DNA from: an uncultured Aurantimonas sp. | GTDB taxonomy: Bacteria > Pseudomonadota > Alphaproteobacteria > Rhizobiales > Rhizobiaceae | Length of the DNA: 64,000 bases | Assembly (NCBI GenBank): GCA_947488615.1 | Contig: CANKZU010000009.1 | Coordinates: forward strand, 80,536 to 144,535 | Direction of reading: 5' to 3' | Shown: positions 8,095-17,095 of the stretch, piece after piece | Layout: each line of letters opens with the position of its first letter | Numbering within the stretch: the stretch's first letter is position 1 | Translations under genes and position numbers: made by a program | The notes under the pieces: model-generated | The model's database searches: none | What the model was told of the DNA's origin: nothing | What the model saw: only the letters and a program-made list of their open reading frames with translations

Positions 8095-9630
8095 TCACGA
8101 CCCAAAGAATTTCCGACGCAGTTCAGGTCTTTGATTCAGGAACCGTTCGATCTCGAAGGATGAGAAGTGCTTCTGCGCAATGTTGCGTCGCTCGCAGATT
8201 GCATCTGCGGCGTCGAAGAGCGTGGCGTCGATCGTGGCCGAGGTCATGATGCCGAACCCCTCAGCATCATACTGTTCCAGCATGTCACCGATGTCGGGAA
8301 CATCACGCTTGCCGAGGGATCGCTTGGAGGTGACCAATTTGCACTGAAAAACAAACTTCTTGCTTGGCTCCCGGTATGCAACCGGCTGTGTCCAGACGAT
8401 GATATCGCGTCCCCCGTCCCTTGAACGGGAATGGCCCATTTTCCTGATCGTTTCATGATCAAATCCGGGATGGGAATATATCAGATCATAGCAAAGAGCT
8501 TCGAATTGTTCGTCGTCAAGCGACTGCCAATTCGACCGATGGCTCCCTGACACACCAAGGGCACGATCGATGCCGGAGGACAGATCGGCAACCTGAAGCC
8601 CCAGCTGCTTGGTCTCGAGAATATCGAGCGCCCGACTTTCAAAGAATATATGATTCCATCCCTCATCGCCGTCCGTGAGGATGATTAGTTCGCCGCTTTC
8701 GTGAACGAGGCAGGCGTGTCCCGAGACGATCTGGTTGACAGATCCGTACTCTCTCGTCGACAGCATCGCTGGCGTGACCGAAAACAGTGGTCGTTGCCAT
8801 CCAAGGCTCAGAACCTGGTCTTCATCGCCAAGAAACGACTGACAGACGCGCGCCTTCAGAAAGCCGTCCAGCGGAAAATGCACGTGAAGATCACCAGCCG
8901 TCGCAATGCACACATTGTTCAGCATCGACAGCTTGGCAGAATGGAATTGTGATATCGCCACATCCTGATTGAGGGTGCGAAAAAAGTCACCAAGATCGAT
9001 CTTGGCGGAAACGATCCAGCTTTCGATTGAGGCGAAGGCATCACCACCCAGCTGAGCCGAAAAGGCCGATTTGTGAAACCCGAAGCGCCTTTCCGGATAT
9101 CGCGCGAGATCGGCTTGTACCCAGTCGGATTGTTCGTAGGTATAGTAGGCACCATTTATCAGATTTGCGTGGTAGTCATCGATCAAGGCTGGAAAGAAGA
9201 AATGCCGTTCATCAAGACTATCCTTGTAACGCTCCATGGTATCAGGATATTTCTGGAAATAGTCCAAATACAGTTTCGCGATGTCGGGATCATCGCCACC
9301 AAAATGCAAGCAGCTTTGGCGCAGTTTGCCAAGGAAATCTGGCCCGGGATCCTTTCCGTTGAATACGAATTGCGTTCTGTAGGGAGAGGTCGATTGCCGT
9401 CGCATTGAAAGCGACGGATTTGATACGCAGGCCGCCATGGCTTCCGTGACATAGGAGATGTCCAGAAGATCCTCGCATATCGAGAGATGTTCGTTTGCAT
9501 GTCCTATGGCATACGAAGGAATGATAATCGTGATCTCGTCGGGACATTGGCAGCCAGCTTCAATCATTTTGATCACCCTCAAAAGATTATCGGCTTCCAG
9601 ATCGATCCGAGGAGGAATACTTTCATTCAT
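8095..9630 (-). CDS. Mrr-like restriction endonuclease with a long uncharacterised N-terminal part
   Basis: 511 residues. The last 150 residues form an Mrr-cat/PD-(D/E)XK nuclease domain: LDDEQFEALCYDLI, then the acidic motif RDGGRDI and the FVFQCK motif with the catalytic lysine, followed by FGIMTSATI. Residues 1-340 match no family I recognise and probably recognise the target or form a sensor. Mrr proteins cut modified DNA (type IV restriction), but a role tied to the adjacent AIPR/Z1 operon is possible: it lies downstream on the same strand after a 125-base gap. Confidence 0.78.
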   Translation of the reverse strand: MNESIPPRIDLEADNLLRVIKMIEAGCQCPDEITIIIPSYAIGHANEHLSICEDLLDISYVTEAMAACVSNPSLSMRRQSTSPYRTQFVFNGKDPGPDFLGKLRQSCLHFGGDDPDIAKLYLDYFQKYPDTMERYKDSLDERHFFFPALIDDYHANLINGAYYTYEQSDWVQADLARYPERRFGFHKSAFSAQLGGDAFASIESWIVSAKIDLGDFFRTLNQDVAISQFHSAKLSMLNNVCIATAGDLHVHFPLDGFLKARVCQSFLGDEDQVLSLGWQRPLFSVTPAMLSTREYGSVNQIVSGHACLVHESGELIILTDGDEGWNHIFFESRALDILETKQLGLQVADLSSGIDRALGVSGSHRSNWQSLDDEQFEALCYDLIYSHPGFDHETIRKMGHSRSRDGGRDIIVWTQPVAYREPSKKFVFQCKLVTSKRSLGKRDVPDIGDMLEQYDAEGFGIMTSATIDATLFDAADAICERRNIAQKHFSSFEIERFLNQRPELRRKFFGS

Positions 9631-9755
9631 CGTTGTCGAGTTCTGTCCTCAAGGCCTCTGTTCGAAGTCATGCTCAAGAAGCAGACCCGTTTTTGAAATG
9701 GATTGTAACCCGTCCTCTCGATCTGAACGTGAGCACAAACGCAGAATGCACTCAT

Positions 9756-11801
9756 TTAGCCCCTGAAGCCCAACTTTCGCGCTTCTGCGAGAATTGTCTC
9801 CCCATGCATCGCCTGCTTTCGAGTGGGGGGCTTTCCGTTAGCGGCGAGCTTCCCAAGGCTGAAGGACAGGCTTCGTTGCCAAGGCTGGAGTGACTGGGTG
9901 TCTTTCGCCCAGGCTGACAGGGCAAACCATGTATCGGCCGAAACTGCCGCGACGCGATCGATCAGCTCCGCTTCCTGGGCTGTCGTCTGTTCTTCAAGTG
10001 CATGCCTGATGCTCTGCGTCCCTGCCTTTTCGCGGCTTAGCAATTCGTCCTCAAGAACGGGCGGGATGTCGATCTCCATATCGCGAAAAGATTCCCAGCA
10101 TCTTTCCTTCTTGCACCATTCAGTGACGTTCTGGCCGCCAGGAGAATTGGTGATGTGTTCATGGGCACGCACGCAAAGGGTATCGATGAAGTTCGAAAGC
10201 GCGGGCGACAGGCCCTGACGGCTCCAGATCGCTTCAAGGTCGATGCGCTTTGCGGTACGGTGAGACAGCCATGCCAATGTGTAGGTGACAATATTTGCGC
10301 GATACCCGCCGAATTTTCGTCGCGAGACGATACGCTCGGTTTCCTTGAACAAGATCGCTCGCGCGACAGCCCGATTGAAAAACGCGTCATCCGGCAGAAA
10401 CTGACCCCGTCGGTCCAGGATATCCATGAAGTCGAGATAGCACTTCTGGGCACCTCGACTGACGACGTAGGGCAATTGTGACCAGGTATGTTCAAACTTG
10501 GCGAGGTCCGTCTTTGATATCATCTGCCGACGCGGATGAATTGCCTCGAACGCCTTGCGTTGTGCAGTAGTCTTGTTCTGCGCAAGAGCGTCGTGATACT
10601 GGCCGCGCGCCCGTTCGTAGAACCAGCGGGATTGACGCTGCAGGCCCGGTGCCGGTGGTGCCCAGATCGAGCGCGACAATTCCTCCATTCGCCTATGAAA
10701 GGGATGATTGGACGAGAAGTCCGCCATATTGACCTTGTTCTGATTGTTGGCGGACTGGGAAATGCGGGGCGCGATTTCCTCGACGTCGCCGCCCGAGAGA
10801 ATTTCGGTGATCTTGACCGGGACCTGAAGGCGGCTGAGGTCGGCGGAATCCTTTCGCGAAGCTCGGAATATCGAGCCGGTAGTCTGGCCGCCGTTCACGA
10901 TCTGAAAATCCTCGGCAGAAATCAGGGTCACCGTTCCGTCGCCATGATCCTCGAGAGCAAGCCCGGAGGCAGTGACAGACAGGCCGTTGTTGAAGGCGAG
11001 AAACATCTGAGGCTCATCAAGGATGGTCTTGCGGATGCTCTGGTTCACCTTGCCTCGCAACTGGAGAAAGCTCCGCACGTTGCGTTCGAGCAGCTTGGGC
11101 CCAAACCGCTTGTACATTTCGACGAGAACGTCACCGGGGATGACTGCCAGCAGGCAGCGATATCCGGCATTCTCTGGTTCGGAAACAATGCAGCGAAGCG
11201 GGCTTGCGCACATCTCTGAAAAATTGACGTGAATGGCTTCGTGCCCCGTACCCGACGAGACAGCACGATGAATGCGACGCAGATCCCAGAGATGACTCGA
11301 TATCTCGATGCCGAGCAGGGTTTCGTCCTCAATCCGTTCGATTGTTGCCAACCCGTCGGTGATCACGAAAAGACGAACGTGGCTGATGTCGTTTCGCGCC
11401 TGCCAGATCGATCGCGCCATGTCATAGCCATCCAGCGCTTCCTCACGTCCTTGGTGAATGCCTTCGATCGCCTTTTCGAGGAATGTGAACAGGCGCCGGA
11501 AACCCGTGTCTATTTCGGTTTTGGATGTCGTGCCTGCTGCTCCGTCGAGGCGCGGAATGGTCAGGAACAGATCTAGACGGTCGTTGTCTTCGGAAAGATA
11601 GTAGCCACTGCATCGCATCCCACGCGCTTCGAAAGGGCACGATATTCCATCGTCTATCTCGCCGACCTCCGCCAGATAGCCAATCACGATCTCGGTGAAT
11701 GCTTCCGCTCGTAGCGCGCCATCCTCGACGGCATCAGCGTGAGCGATGACATCCTGCTGTATGTTGCGCCCGAACGCGTGGAGCTCTTCAAGTTCAGTCA
11801 T
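9756..11801 (-). CDS. AIPR-family (abortive phage infection) protein
   Basis: 681 residues. The central AIPR domain is clear: PQMFLAFNNGLSVTASGL near residue 265, then FQIVNGGQTTGSIF near 295 and a following RISQSANNQNKVN. The family was named from an abortive-infection gene, and its members often accompany restriction-modification genes; biochemical activity is not established to my knowledge. Its ATG lies 8 bases inside the end of the upstream PD-(D/E)XK gene. It is the last gene of the coupled five-gene operon starting at 18662. Confidence 0.85.
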   Translation of the reverse strand: MTELEELHAFGRNIQQDVIAHADAVEDGALRAEAFTEIVIGYLAEVGEIDDGISCPFEARGMRCSGYYLSEDNDRLDLFLTIPRLDGAAGTTSKTEIDTGFRRLFTFLEKAIEGIHQGREEALDGYDMARSIWQARNDISHVRLFVITDGLATIERIEDETLLGIEISSHLWDLRRIHRAVSSGTGHEAIHVNFSEMCASPLRCIVSEPENAGYRCLLAVIPGDVLVEMYKRFGPKLLERNVRSFLQLRGKVNQSIRKTILDEPQMFLAFNNGLSVTASGLALEDHGDGTVTLISAEDFQIVNGGQTTGSIFRASRKDSADLSRLQVPVKITEILSGGDVEEIAPRISQSANNQNKVNMADFSSNHPFHRRMEELSRSIWAPPAPGLQRQSRWFYERARGQYHDALAQNKTTAQRKAFEAIHPRRQMISKTDLAKFEHTWSQLPYVVSRGAQKCYLDFMDILDRRGQFLPDDAFFNRAVARAILFKETERIVSRRKFGGYRANIVTYTLAWLSHRTAKRIDLEAIWSRQGLSPALSNFIDTLCVRAHEHITNSPGGQNVTEWCKKERCWESFRDMEIDIPPVLEDELLSREKAGTQSIRHALEEQTTAQEAELIDRVAAVSADTWFALSAWAKDTQSLQPWQRSLSFSLGKLAANGKPPTRKQAMHGETILAEARKLGFRG

Positions 11802-12804
11802 TGGGCTCCATCAGGAGCTGGACCGCCCTTTCGCGGGGGATCGCATATTCGGACAGGTCGCCGGCGATGATGGTGTAGCGGATGTCGCCCACGCCGCGTG
11901 GAAGATTTGCTTCGGTCAATCGGGGGAAATTCCCGCGGACGTGGAAACAATGCTGGTCGGTTACGCGATAGCGGCCCTTCGCATAGAGTGGGGCGTGTAC
12001 TTCGAGGTATCCACCCTGTAACAGGCGATCGTCGAACTCCCGTGCTGCCAAATGATCTGACTGCAGTTGCGAGCGTATCCGGGCAACCAGCGCTGGAAGC
12101 GCTATCCCTCGCGCACTGCTTTCCTCGATGCACACATGTGCGAGCAGCAGCGCCCGGTGTGAGCGCTCGTCAAGCTGTCTCTCGTTGGCAATCGCAAGCC
12201 GTGCATGCAGCTTCGAGAGTGTCGTCTTCACTTCGACTGCTGCGTCTCTGATAGTGAAATCCTGATGTGACGCGTTCGGTCCCGACCAGGATGTTACTGC
12301 CTCATAGGCCTCCATCTCGGCGAGGCAAAGGCTCTCAAGAATGATCAGTTCACCGAAGAGGCCACGTTGCGCTTCCTGCGAAAGTCCTTCTGCGGGGACG
12401 CGTTCGAACAGTCCCTGCCACATCGAGAGACGGTCGATGCATCGGCGCAGACCAGCGGTCGTGTTCTGCTCCGCACCAACGGCATTAACGAGGTCTGCGG
12501 AAAGCACGGCAAATATCTCGCGAAGCCGATCATCCTCCAGCATGACGCGCAGGACGGTCCGAGGGTTCGCCGGGTCAACTACTTCGTGCACGACCTTTAC
12601 ACCTCGGCAGATCGGTATTCTGTCCGTCGGAGGGCGCTGCTCTCCATCACCTTCGATGAGGAGTCCGAGACGGCCACTGGGCCAGAAGATGCAGGCGAAC
12701 AAATCAACCGCTGCGTCCGTATCCAGTCTGCGCCGATCCATCCCGGAGGTGCCTTGTCCCTCGGCAAGACTTCGCCAGAGTTCGATCAGTTCGTCAGGGT
12801 TCAT
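11794..12804 (-). CDS. PD-(D/E)XK-motif protein of a Z1/MutL-type restriction system
   Basis: 336 residues from ATG 12804; the reading frame stays open further upstream, but this ATG overlaps the Z1 gene stop (ATGA) and opens with the natural MNPDELIELWR. A probable nuclease core lies around residues 160-200, with the E..D..VEVK-type motif (GELIILESL, HQDFTIRDAAVEVKTTL). Proteins of this type occur almost only beside Z1, GHKL ATPase and cytosine methyltransferase genes. It is the best candidate for the DNA-cutting subunit of this operon. Confidence 0.82.
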   Translation of the reverse strand: MNPDELIELWRSLAEGQGTSGMDRRRLDTDAAVDLFACIFWPSGRLGLLIEGDGEQRPPTDRIPICRGVKVVHEVVDPANPRTVLRVMLEDDRLREIFAVLSADLVNAVGAEQNTTAGLRRCIDRLSMWQGLFERVPAEGLSQEAQRGLFGELIILESLCLAEMEAYEAVTSWSGPNASHQDFTIRDAAVEVKTTLSKLHARLAIANERQLDERSHRALLLAHVCIEESSARGIALPALVARIRSQLQSDHLAAREFDDRLLQGGYLEVHAPLYAKGRYRVTDQHCFHVRGNFPRLTEANLPRGVGDIRYTIIAGDLSEYAIPRERAVQLLMEPND

Positions 12805-15536
12805 GCGAACAGCTCCTCGAGCTGTTTGACGCTGTTTTCGGCGTAGTCGATCAGCGGTGCGTCGGCATCGAAAGGAAAGCTGACGGCAAAACCCATGATC
12901 GGGATGTTGCCATCGAGGCTGGCGTCGATTGGATAGATCAGCAGAAGTCCGCGATCCGGGCTCCGCTGCCTGCGAATGAAGGGACCACTCGCCGACTTGG
13001 GCTGATCGCGCTTGGGTGGTGATTTTCGTTGCCATGCGGCAATGGTCTCTGTCATCGCCTTGTCGATCTGATCCTGGCTGAAGTCGATGGTTTCGTCGCG
13101 CGGGCTGACCAGCCGACCAATGGTCACCTTCTCGCGATCTCCGGGCATGTGGTTTTCGCGTTCCGTGAGAATGACTTCGTATGGACCGATCCGGGCAGGC
13201 ACCTTCGAGCGGCCGTTCGCGATGAGCGCTATTGTCCAGTTTTTGAGTCGACCAGCGCCCACACGATTGGTGACGTAGTCGGAGATTGCCCTTGAATTGG
13301 CCTTCCAGGAGTCGCGTGAAGTTTCCAGCGATCCCATGAGCTCTGCCACTCTGCCGCCATCGACATCTGCCCAGACAAAGCGGCCATTGCCGGTTATGCG
13401 TGGCAATCCCTCCAGAAACTCAGAGAAGACATTCAGATTGTGCTCCGCGCTGGATATGTCGAATGAAACGGTCTCCGAGATCGTTCCGGAAAAGCCCGCG
13501 CGAACCGAGGCACCCGAGCGCATCTTGTTGGCAGCCGTGATCAGCATCCCATCTGGATGAGTTCGCACGCGGTTGCCGAACTGGAGCGGGTTCTCGCCGT
13601 TGGCGAACATCAGATCGAATTCCTCGCGGAGCTCGGCGGTGGCTGTCGCGATGTGACGGTACCAGTCGACGAGATCGGATGACGTGTAGAGGCGACAGAG
13701 GTCCGCATAGCGCGGTCGATAGCCGAACCATCTGCCCATCTGCATCAGAGTGTCGTACATGCGCGATGTGCGTACGAAGTAGCTGACGCTCAGTCCTTCC
13801 AGAGTCAGTCCGCGGGACAGCTTGTCGCCTCCCACCGCAATCACCGAAAGGCCAAGTGGGTGGTCGGTATAGTCAAGTGCGTCTTTTGCAGACCCGTTGA
13901 TTCTGCGAACAGTCATGCGCTTGGTTGCATCGAACAGTTGCTGCCGTACCTGGTCCCATATGAGTTCCGGCAGATCGTGATCGGGCAGCAGTTCTCGGAT
14001 TTTCGGTGCGTTCGCGTCAAAGTCTCTGTCCCAGAGCTGTCTCAGCCTTTCTTCGGCGTCACCACCTGTTCCAGGAAATTCAAGCTGCCGCCTGATGTCG
14101 GCGAGTTCCTCTTCGATCAGCCGGGCAACTTGATCCTGCACGAGTGTGAAGCGTGTGACATGGACGAGCATGGAGTTGTCTGCATCGACTTCGCCACGAG
14201 CACGGCGCGCGGAACACGCCAGAATGTAGGCCAGGATGGCCTCTTTCAGCGATGCTGGTAGGGCCGAGACGGAGAGCTCCTTCTTATGTTTCGGTGGAAA
14301 GTAGGGGCTTGCGTCCCGGACGCGCCTGATGATCGGCAGGCCGGGCGTTTCACCCTCGGTTCCCGGACGATTCAGCCCGAACACCTTTTCGGGTCCTATG
14401 TAGTTCGATGGCGCCGGGATGTTGATGATGAAGCTTCGGGGAAAAAGGTCCTGGCCATGCACGTTCGAATAGGCTTGATGGTGCATGAAGACATTTGCGA
14501 ATGGTGTCGCCGTATAGCCGACATATGCGCTCTTCTCGAAAGCGGTCAGCAGGCTTCGAATGAAGCCATTGGTCTTTGTCGGATCCGCATCTTCATCGAT
14601 GTTTCCATCGTCGTCGCGGTACTCGTTCGTGTTTGCCGATGCGTTGTCGGCTTCGTCATCGATCACGAGCAAGGGCACGTCGCGGATTGTCTTTCCGCCT
14701 GGGACGTCGGGGTCGTCGACGCCACGCACCGAGAGAACCCAGGCGAGCAGGTTCTTCAGTATCGACACACGCTTCTTGACAACAAGAATGACCGGATCAC
14801 GGCCTCCGGGGATGATCCGCGTGCCTTGTGCCGTTGCCTGCTTGAAATCGCCGCCATCCGTGCTGCTGGTCAGTGAGTGTGCGACAAGGAACGGCGCACT
14901 TGGCATCTTGCCCGCACCGATCCTCTGATTTTCCTGTTCGGCAAGAAGGTTGAGGCGGGTGTCAAAGCCAAGAAACCCCTCATCCAGTCTGAGCTGGGTC
15001 TGGCTTCGAAGACTGTTGTGAATGCCTGCCAGGACGATCACGAGTGGAAAACCGGCGTCCACGGCCTTGCAGATCAGGCCGGTATAATTGGACGTCTTGC
15101 CGGACTGCACGTCGCCGACCACCAGACCGCGCCGATCCCACTCGCCGGCAGTCTCCGGGTTGCGTAGGCGATCCAGGATATCGTCCGTTAGGCGATCGAG
15201 CTGATCCAGCACCTCGCGGGGCAAACGCTTCTTCTTGTCGAGATAGTGCCGGTAGCGTTTCCAGAATTCGAACGACCGTGTTTCCTGCGATGCCGCAATC
15301 CAGGCACTGAAGTCATTGTCGTCGATGACGGAGTAGCCGCTGACATGGGTATTGTTCTTTGCCTCCAGCTCCTTCAGGAGTCGACTGCCGTCTATGCTCC
15401 CGAATTGCGGCATGGAAAGCACGGCTGTCACGGTTCGCTCCAGCGCGTCCTGGGTGATGCGCGGCTCCATCAGAAGAAGCGAGTCAGCGACTCCATAGGC
15501 GCTGGAGAACAAGGATTCATTTGATCCTGCAGTCAT
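12801..15536 (-). CDS. Z1-domain superfamily 2 helicase-like ATPase
   Basis: 911 residues. Walker A is GDVQSGKTSN near residue 140. The Walker B/DEAD-like VIDDEADNAS is near 295, and a motif III-like YVGYTATPFANV follows near 340. The Z1 region is IAVGGDKLSRGLTLEGLSV, then MQMGRWFGYR near 620. Iyer and colleagues defined Z1 proteins in MutL/MORC-linked restriction-modification systems, where the enzyme is thought to remodel or translocate DNA. Start and stop codons overlap those of the neighbours by 4 bases on both sides, showing translational coupling. Confidence 0.88.
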   Translation of the reverse strand: MTAGSNESLFSSAYGVADSLLLMEPRITQDALERTVTAVLSMPQFGSIDGSRLLKELEAKNNTHVSGYSVIDDNDFSAWIAASQETRSFEFWKRYRHYLDKKKRLPREVLDQLDRLTDDILDRLRNPETAGEWDRRGLVVGDVQSGKTSNYTGLICKAVDAGFPLVIVLAGIHNSLRSQTQLRLDEGFLGFDTRLNLLAEQENQRIGAGKMPSAPFLVAHSLTSSTDGGDFKQATAQGTRIIPGGRDPVILVVKKRVSILKNLLAWVLSVRGVDDPDVPGGKTIRDVPLLVIDDEADNASANTNEYRDDDGNIDEDADPTKTNGFIRSLLTAFEKSAYVGYTATPFANVFMHHQAYSNVHGQDLFPRSFIINIPAPSNYIGPEKVFGLNRPGTEGETPGLPIIRRVRDASPYFPPKHKKELSVSALPASLKEAILAYILACSARRARGEVDADNSMLVHVTRFTLVQDQVARLIEEELADIRRQLEFPGTGGDAEERLRQLWDRDFDANAPKIRELLPDHDLPELIWDQVRQQLFDATKRMTVRRINGSAKDALDYTDHPLGLSVIAVGGDKLSRGLTLEGLSVSYFVRTSRMYDTLMQMGRWFGYRPRYADLCRLYTSSDLVDWYRHIATATAELREEFDLMFANGENPLQFGNRVRTHPDGMLITAANKMRSGASVRAGFSGTISETVSFDISSAEHNLNVFSEFLEGLPRITGNGRFVWADVDGGRVAELMGSLETSRDSWKANSRAISDYVTNRVGAGRLKNWTIALIANGRSKVPARIGPYEVILTERENHMPGDREKVTIGRLVSPRDETIDFSQDQIDKAMTETIAAWQRKSPPKRDQPKSASGPFIRRQRSPDRGLLLIYPIDASLDGNIPIMGFAVSFPFDADAPLIDYAENSVKQLEELFA

Positions 15537-17095
15537 TCAAAGCCCCTTTTTTCGATGTCTTTCGCCGCCATTGCGCTGGCGATCTCGTCCAGGAAGCCGG
15601 CAATCAGTTCAGGATACTGATTGAACGGTTCCATCCCCATCAGTGCTCGGGCGGCCGAAGCAGGTTCGTTTCCTTCGTGTCTGAGTGCCGAGTACACCGC
15701 CTCCATCGCTTTGCGCAATTCGCCGGACGCGCCCTCGAAGGGCAGGCCGAAACCGTCGGGTGACTCTGCGTTGTTGATGACAATCAGCGGGGCAGGGACT
15801 GTCTGCTCGATCAGATTGAGCAGAGCACGAGAGGCGTCGCGATCGACGGAATCCTCGAGCACCTTGCGAACGAGTGGATGCTCTCTATTGATTTTGTAGA
15901 ATGTCTTCCCGTGCCTGGTGAGATGCGTCCAGAGAAACGACTGCTTGTCGCCATGCTGACGCTGCAGAATTTTTCCACGATGCCTGTAGATTCGGGATGC
16001 CCGACCGCGAGCGACTCGGGCGATACGCTGGAGGTCCTTGCGCAATTTGGCGGGAGGGCGCGCGCGTGACTTCTTGACATCGATCTGCCACGAAAGATCG
16101 GCGGAGTTGGGCAGATCGATCCTGATGCGCGCCAGCTTGAAATGCTCTTCCTTCTGCATTCCCAGCCCGAGCCAATCACCCGCGACCAATAGGCGGCGGT
16201 TCCTGTAGATATAGAAACCCTGATGTGCGTTCCAGCCTTTCGGTCCGGCGCCAAGCGCATGCCGTTCAGACGAAATCTTGCTGTGATGAGGGAGAATGAA
16301 GGCTTTGATCTCGACTTGCGCGCCGTCCGCAGACAGCGTTTCTGCGGGCAGAGGGTCCACCGCGTCGATGTCTTCCATGAATGGATCCCAAGGCTCGATC
16401 TTGCGTCCGTTCAGATGGATGCTGATCGCATTCCGCCCTGTGAGAAAGCGGTGGAATACCATTGCCAGATGCTGTTTCACGGCGTCTGCGCGTTCACGAA
16501 AATGCTTCTGCGCGGTTTCATCGTCGGCTGAAGCTGTGCCAACGAGCTGATCGAGTCGATCCCAGAACAGCACCGTGCCGGATGCCTGCTTGGCAAGCAG
16601 ACCAAGGTCACCCTCGCTGACAAGATCAGGACCCTTGAGTAGCCGCCATTCGCCAGTCTCGGTTGAGGCAATGTAATCCAAGTCCCATCGCCTGACGGCG
16701 ACAGACGTAGGCCCTGATCTGCTGAGTACGGTGAGACAGCGGCAATGGGATATCGACGCCGTCTTCATGCCGAGCCCGAACCGCCCGAGGTCGCTTGAAG
16801 ATCGATGTGCAAGCGGACTCATGCTTCCGGGGCGCATCGCTTGCACCAGCGCCTTTTCGGACATGCCCTCGCCATCATCGCGAATTGTGATGCGGGACTC
16901 CTGACCTGCCCAGATCAGATCGATCCAGACGTTGCGAGCCTTGGCTGCAATGCTGTTGTCCACGATATCCGCCAGCGCGGTAGGAAGGTCATAGCCGAAG
17001 GCGCGCAGCGACTCGAACAACTCTGCGGCCCCCGGATTGGCTATGTCGTATTCAGCCGACACGGGCCAGTTCTCCCGCTTCGCGTTTCTGTTCAT
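15533..17095 (-). CDS. GHKL ATPase related to MutL/MORC proteins
   Basis: 520 residues. GHKL motifs are visible: ADIVDNSIAA (N box) near residue 40, RDDGEGMSE (G1) near 73, and GRFGLGMKTAS (G2) near 103. Family members clamp on DNA in an ATP-dependent manner. The annotated ATG lies 44 bases inside the methyltransferase gene; a GTG at 17062 would cut this overlap to about 11 bases. It sits second in the operon, as expected for MutL-type subunits of Z1 restriction systems, and could couple target recognition to the Z1 and nuclease subunits (inference). Confidence 0.87.
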   Translation of the reverse strand: MNRNAKRENWPVSAEYDIANPGAAELFESLRAFGYDLPTALADIVDNSIAAKARNVWIDLIWAGQESRITIRDDGEGMSEKALVQAMRPGSMSPLAHRSSSDLGRFGLGMKTASISHCRCLTVLSRSGPTSVAVRRWDLDYIASTETGEWRLLKGPDLVSEGDLGLLAKQASGTVLFWDRLDQLVGTASADDETAQKHFRERADAVKQHLAMVFHRFLTGRNAISIHLNGRKIEPWDPFMEDIDAVDPLPAETLSADGAQVEIKAFILPHHSKISSERHALGAGPKGWNAHQGFYIYRNRRLLVAGDWLGLGMQKEEHFKLARIRIDLPNSADLSWQIDVKKSRARPPAKLRKDLQRIARVARGRASRIYRHRGKILQRQHGDKQSFLWTHLTRHGKTFYKINREHPLVRKVLEDSVDRDASRALLNLIEQTVPAPLIVINNAESPDGFGLPFEGASGELRKAMEAVYSALRHEGNEPASAARALMGMEPFNQYPELIAGFLDEIASAMAAKDIEKRGFE

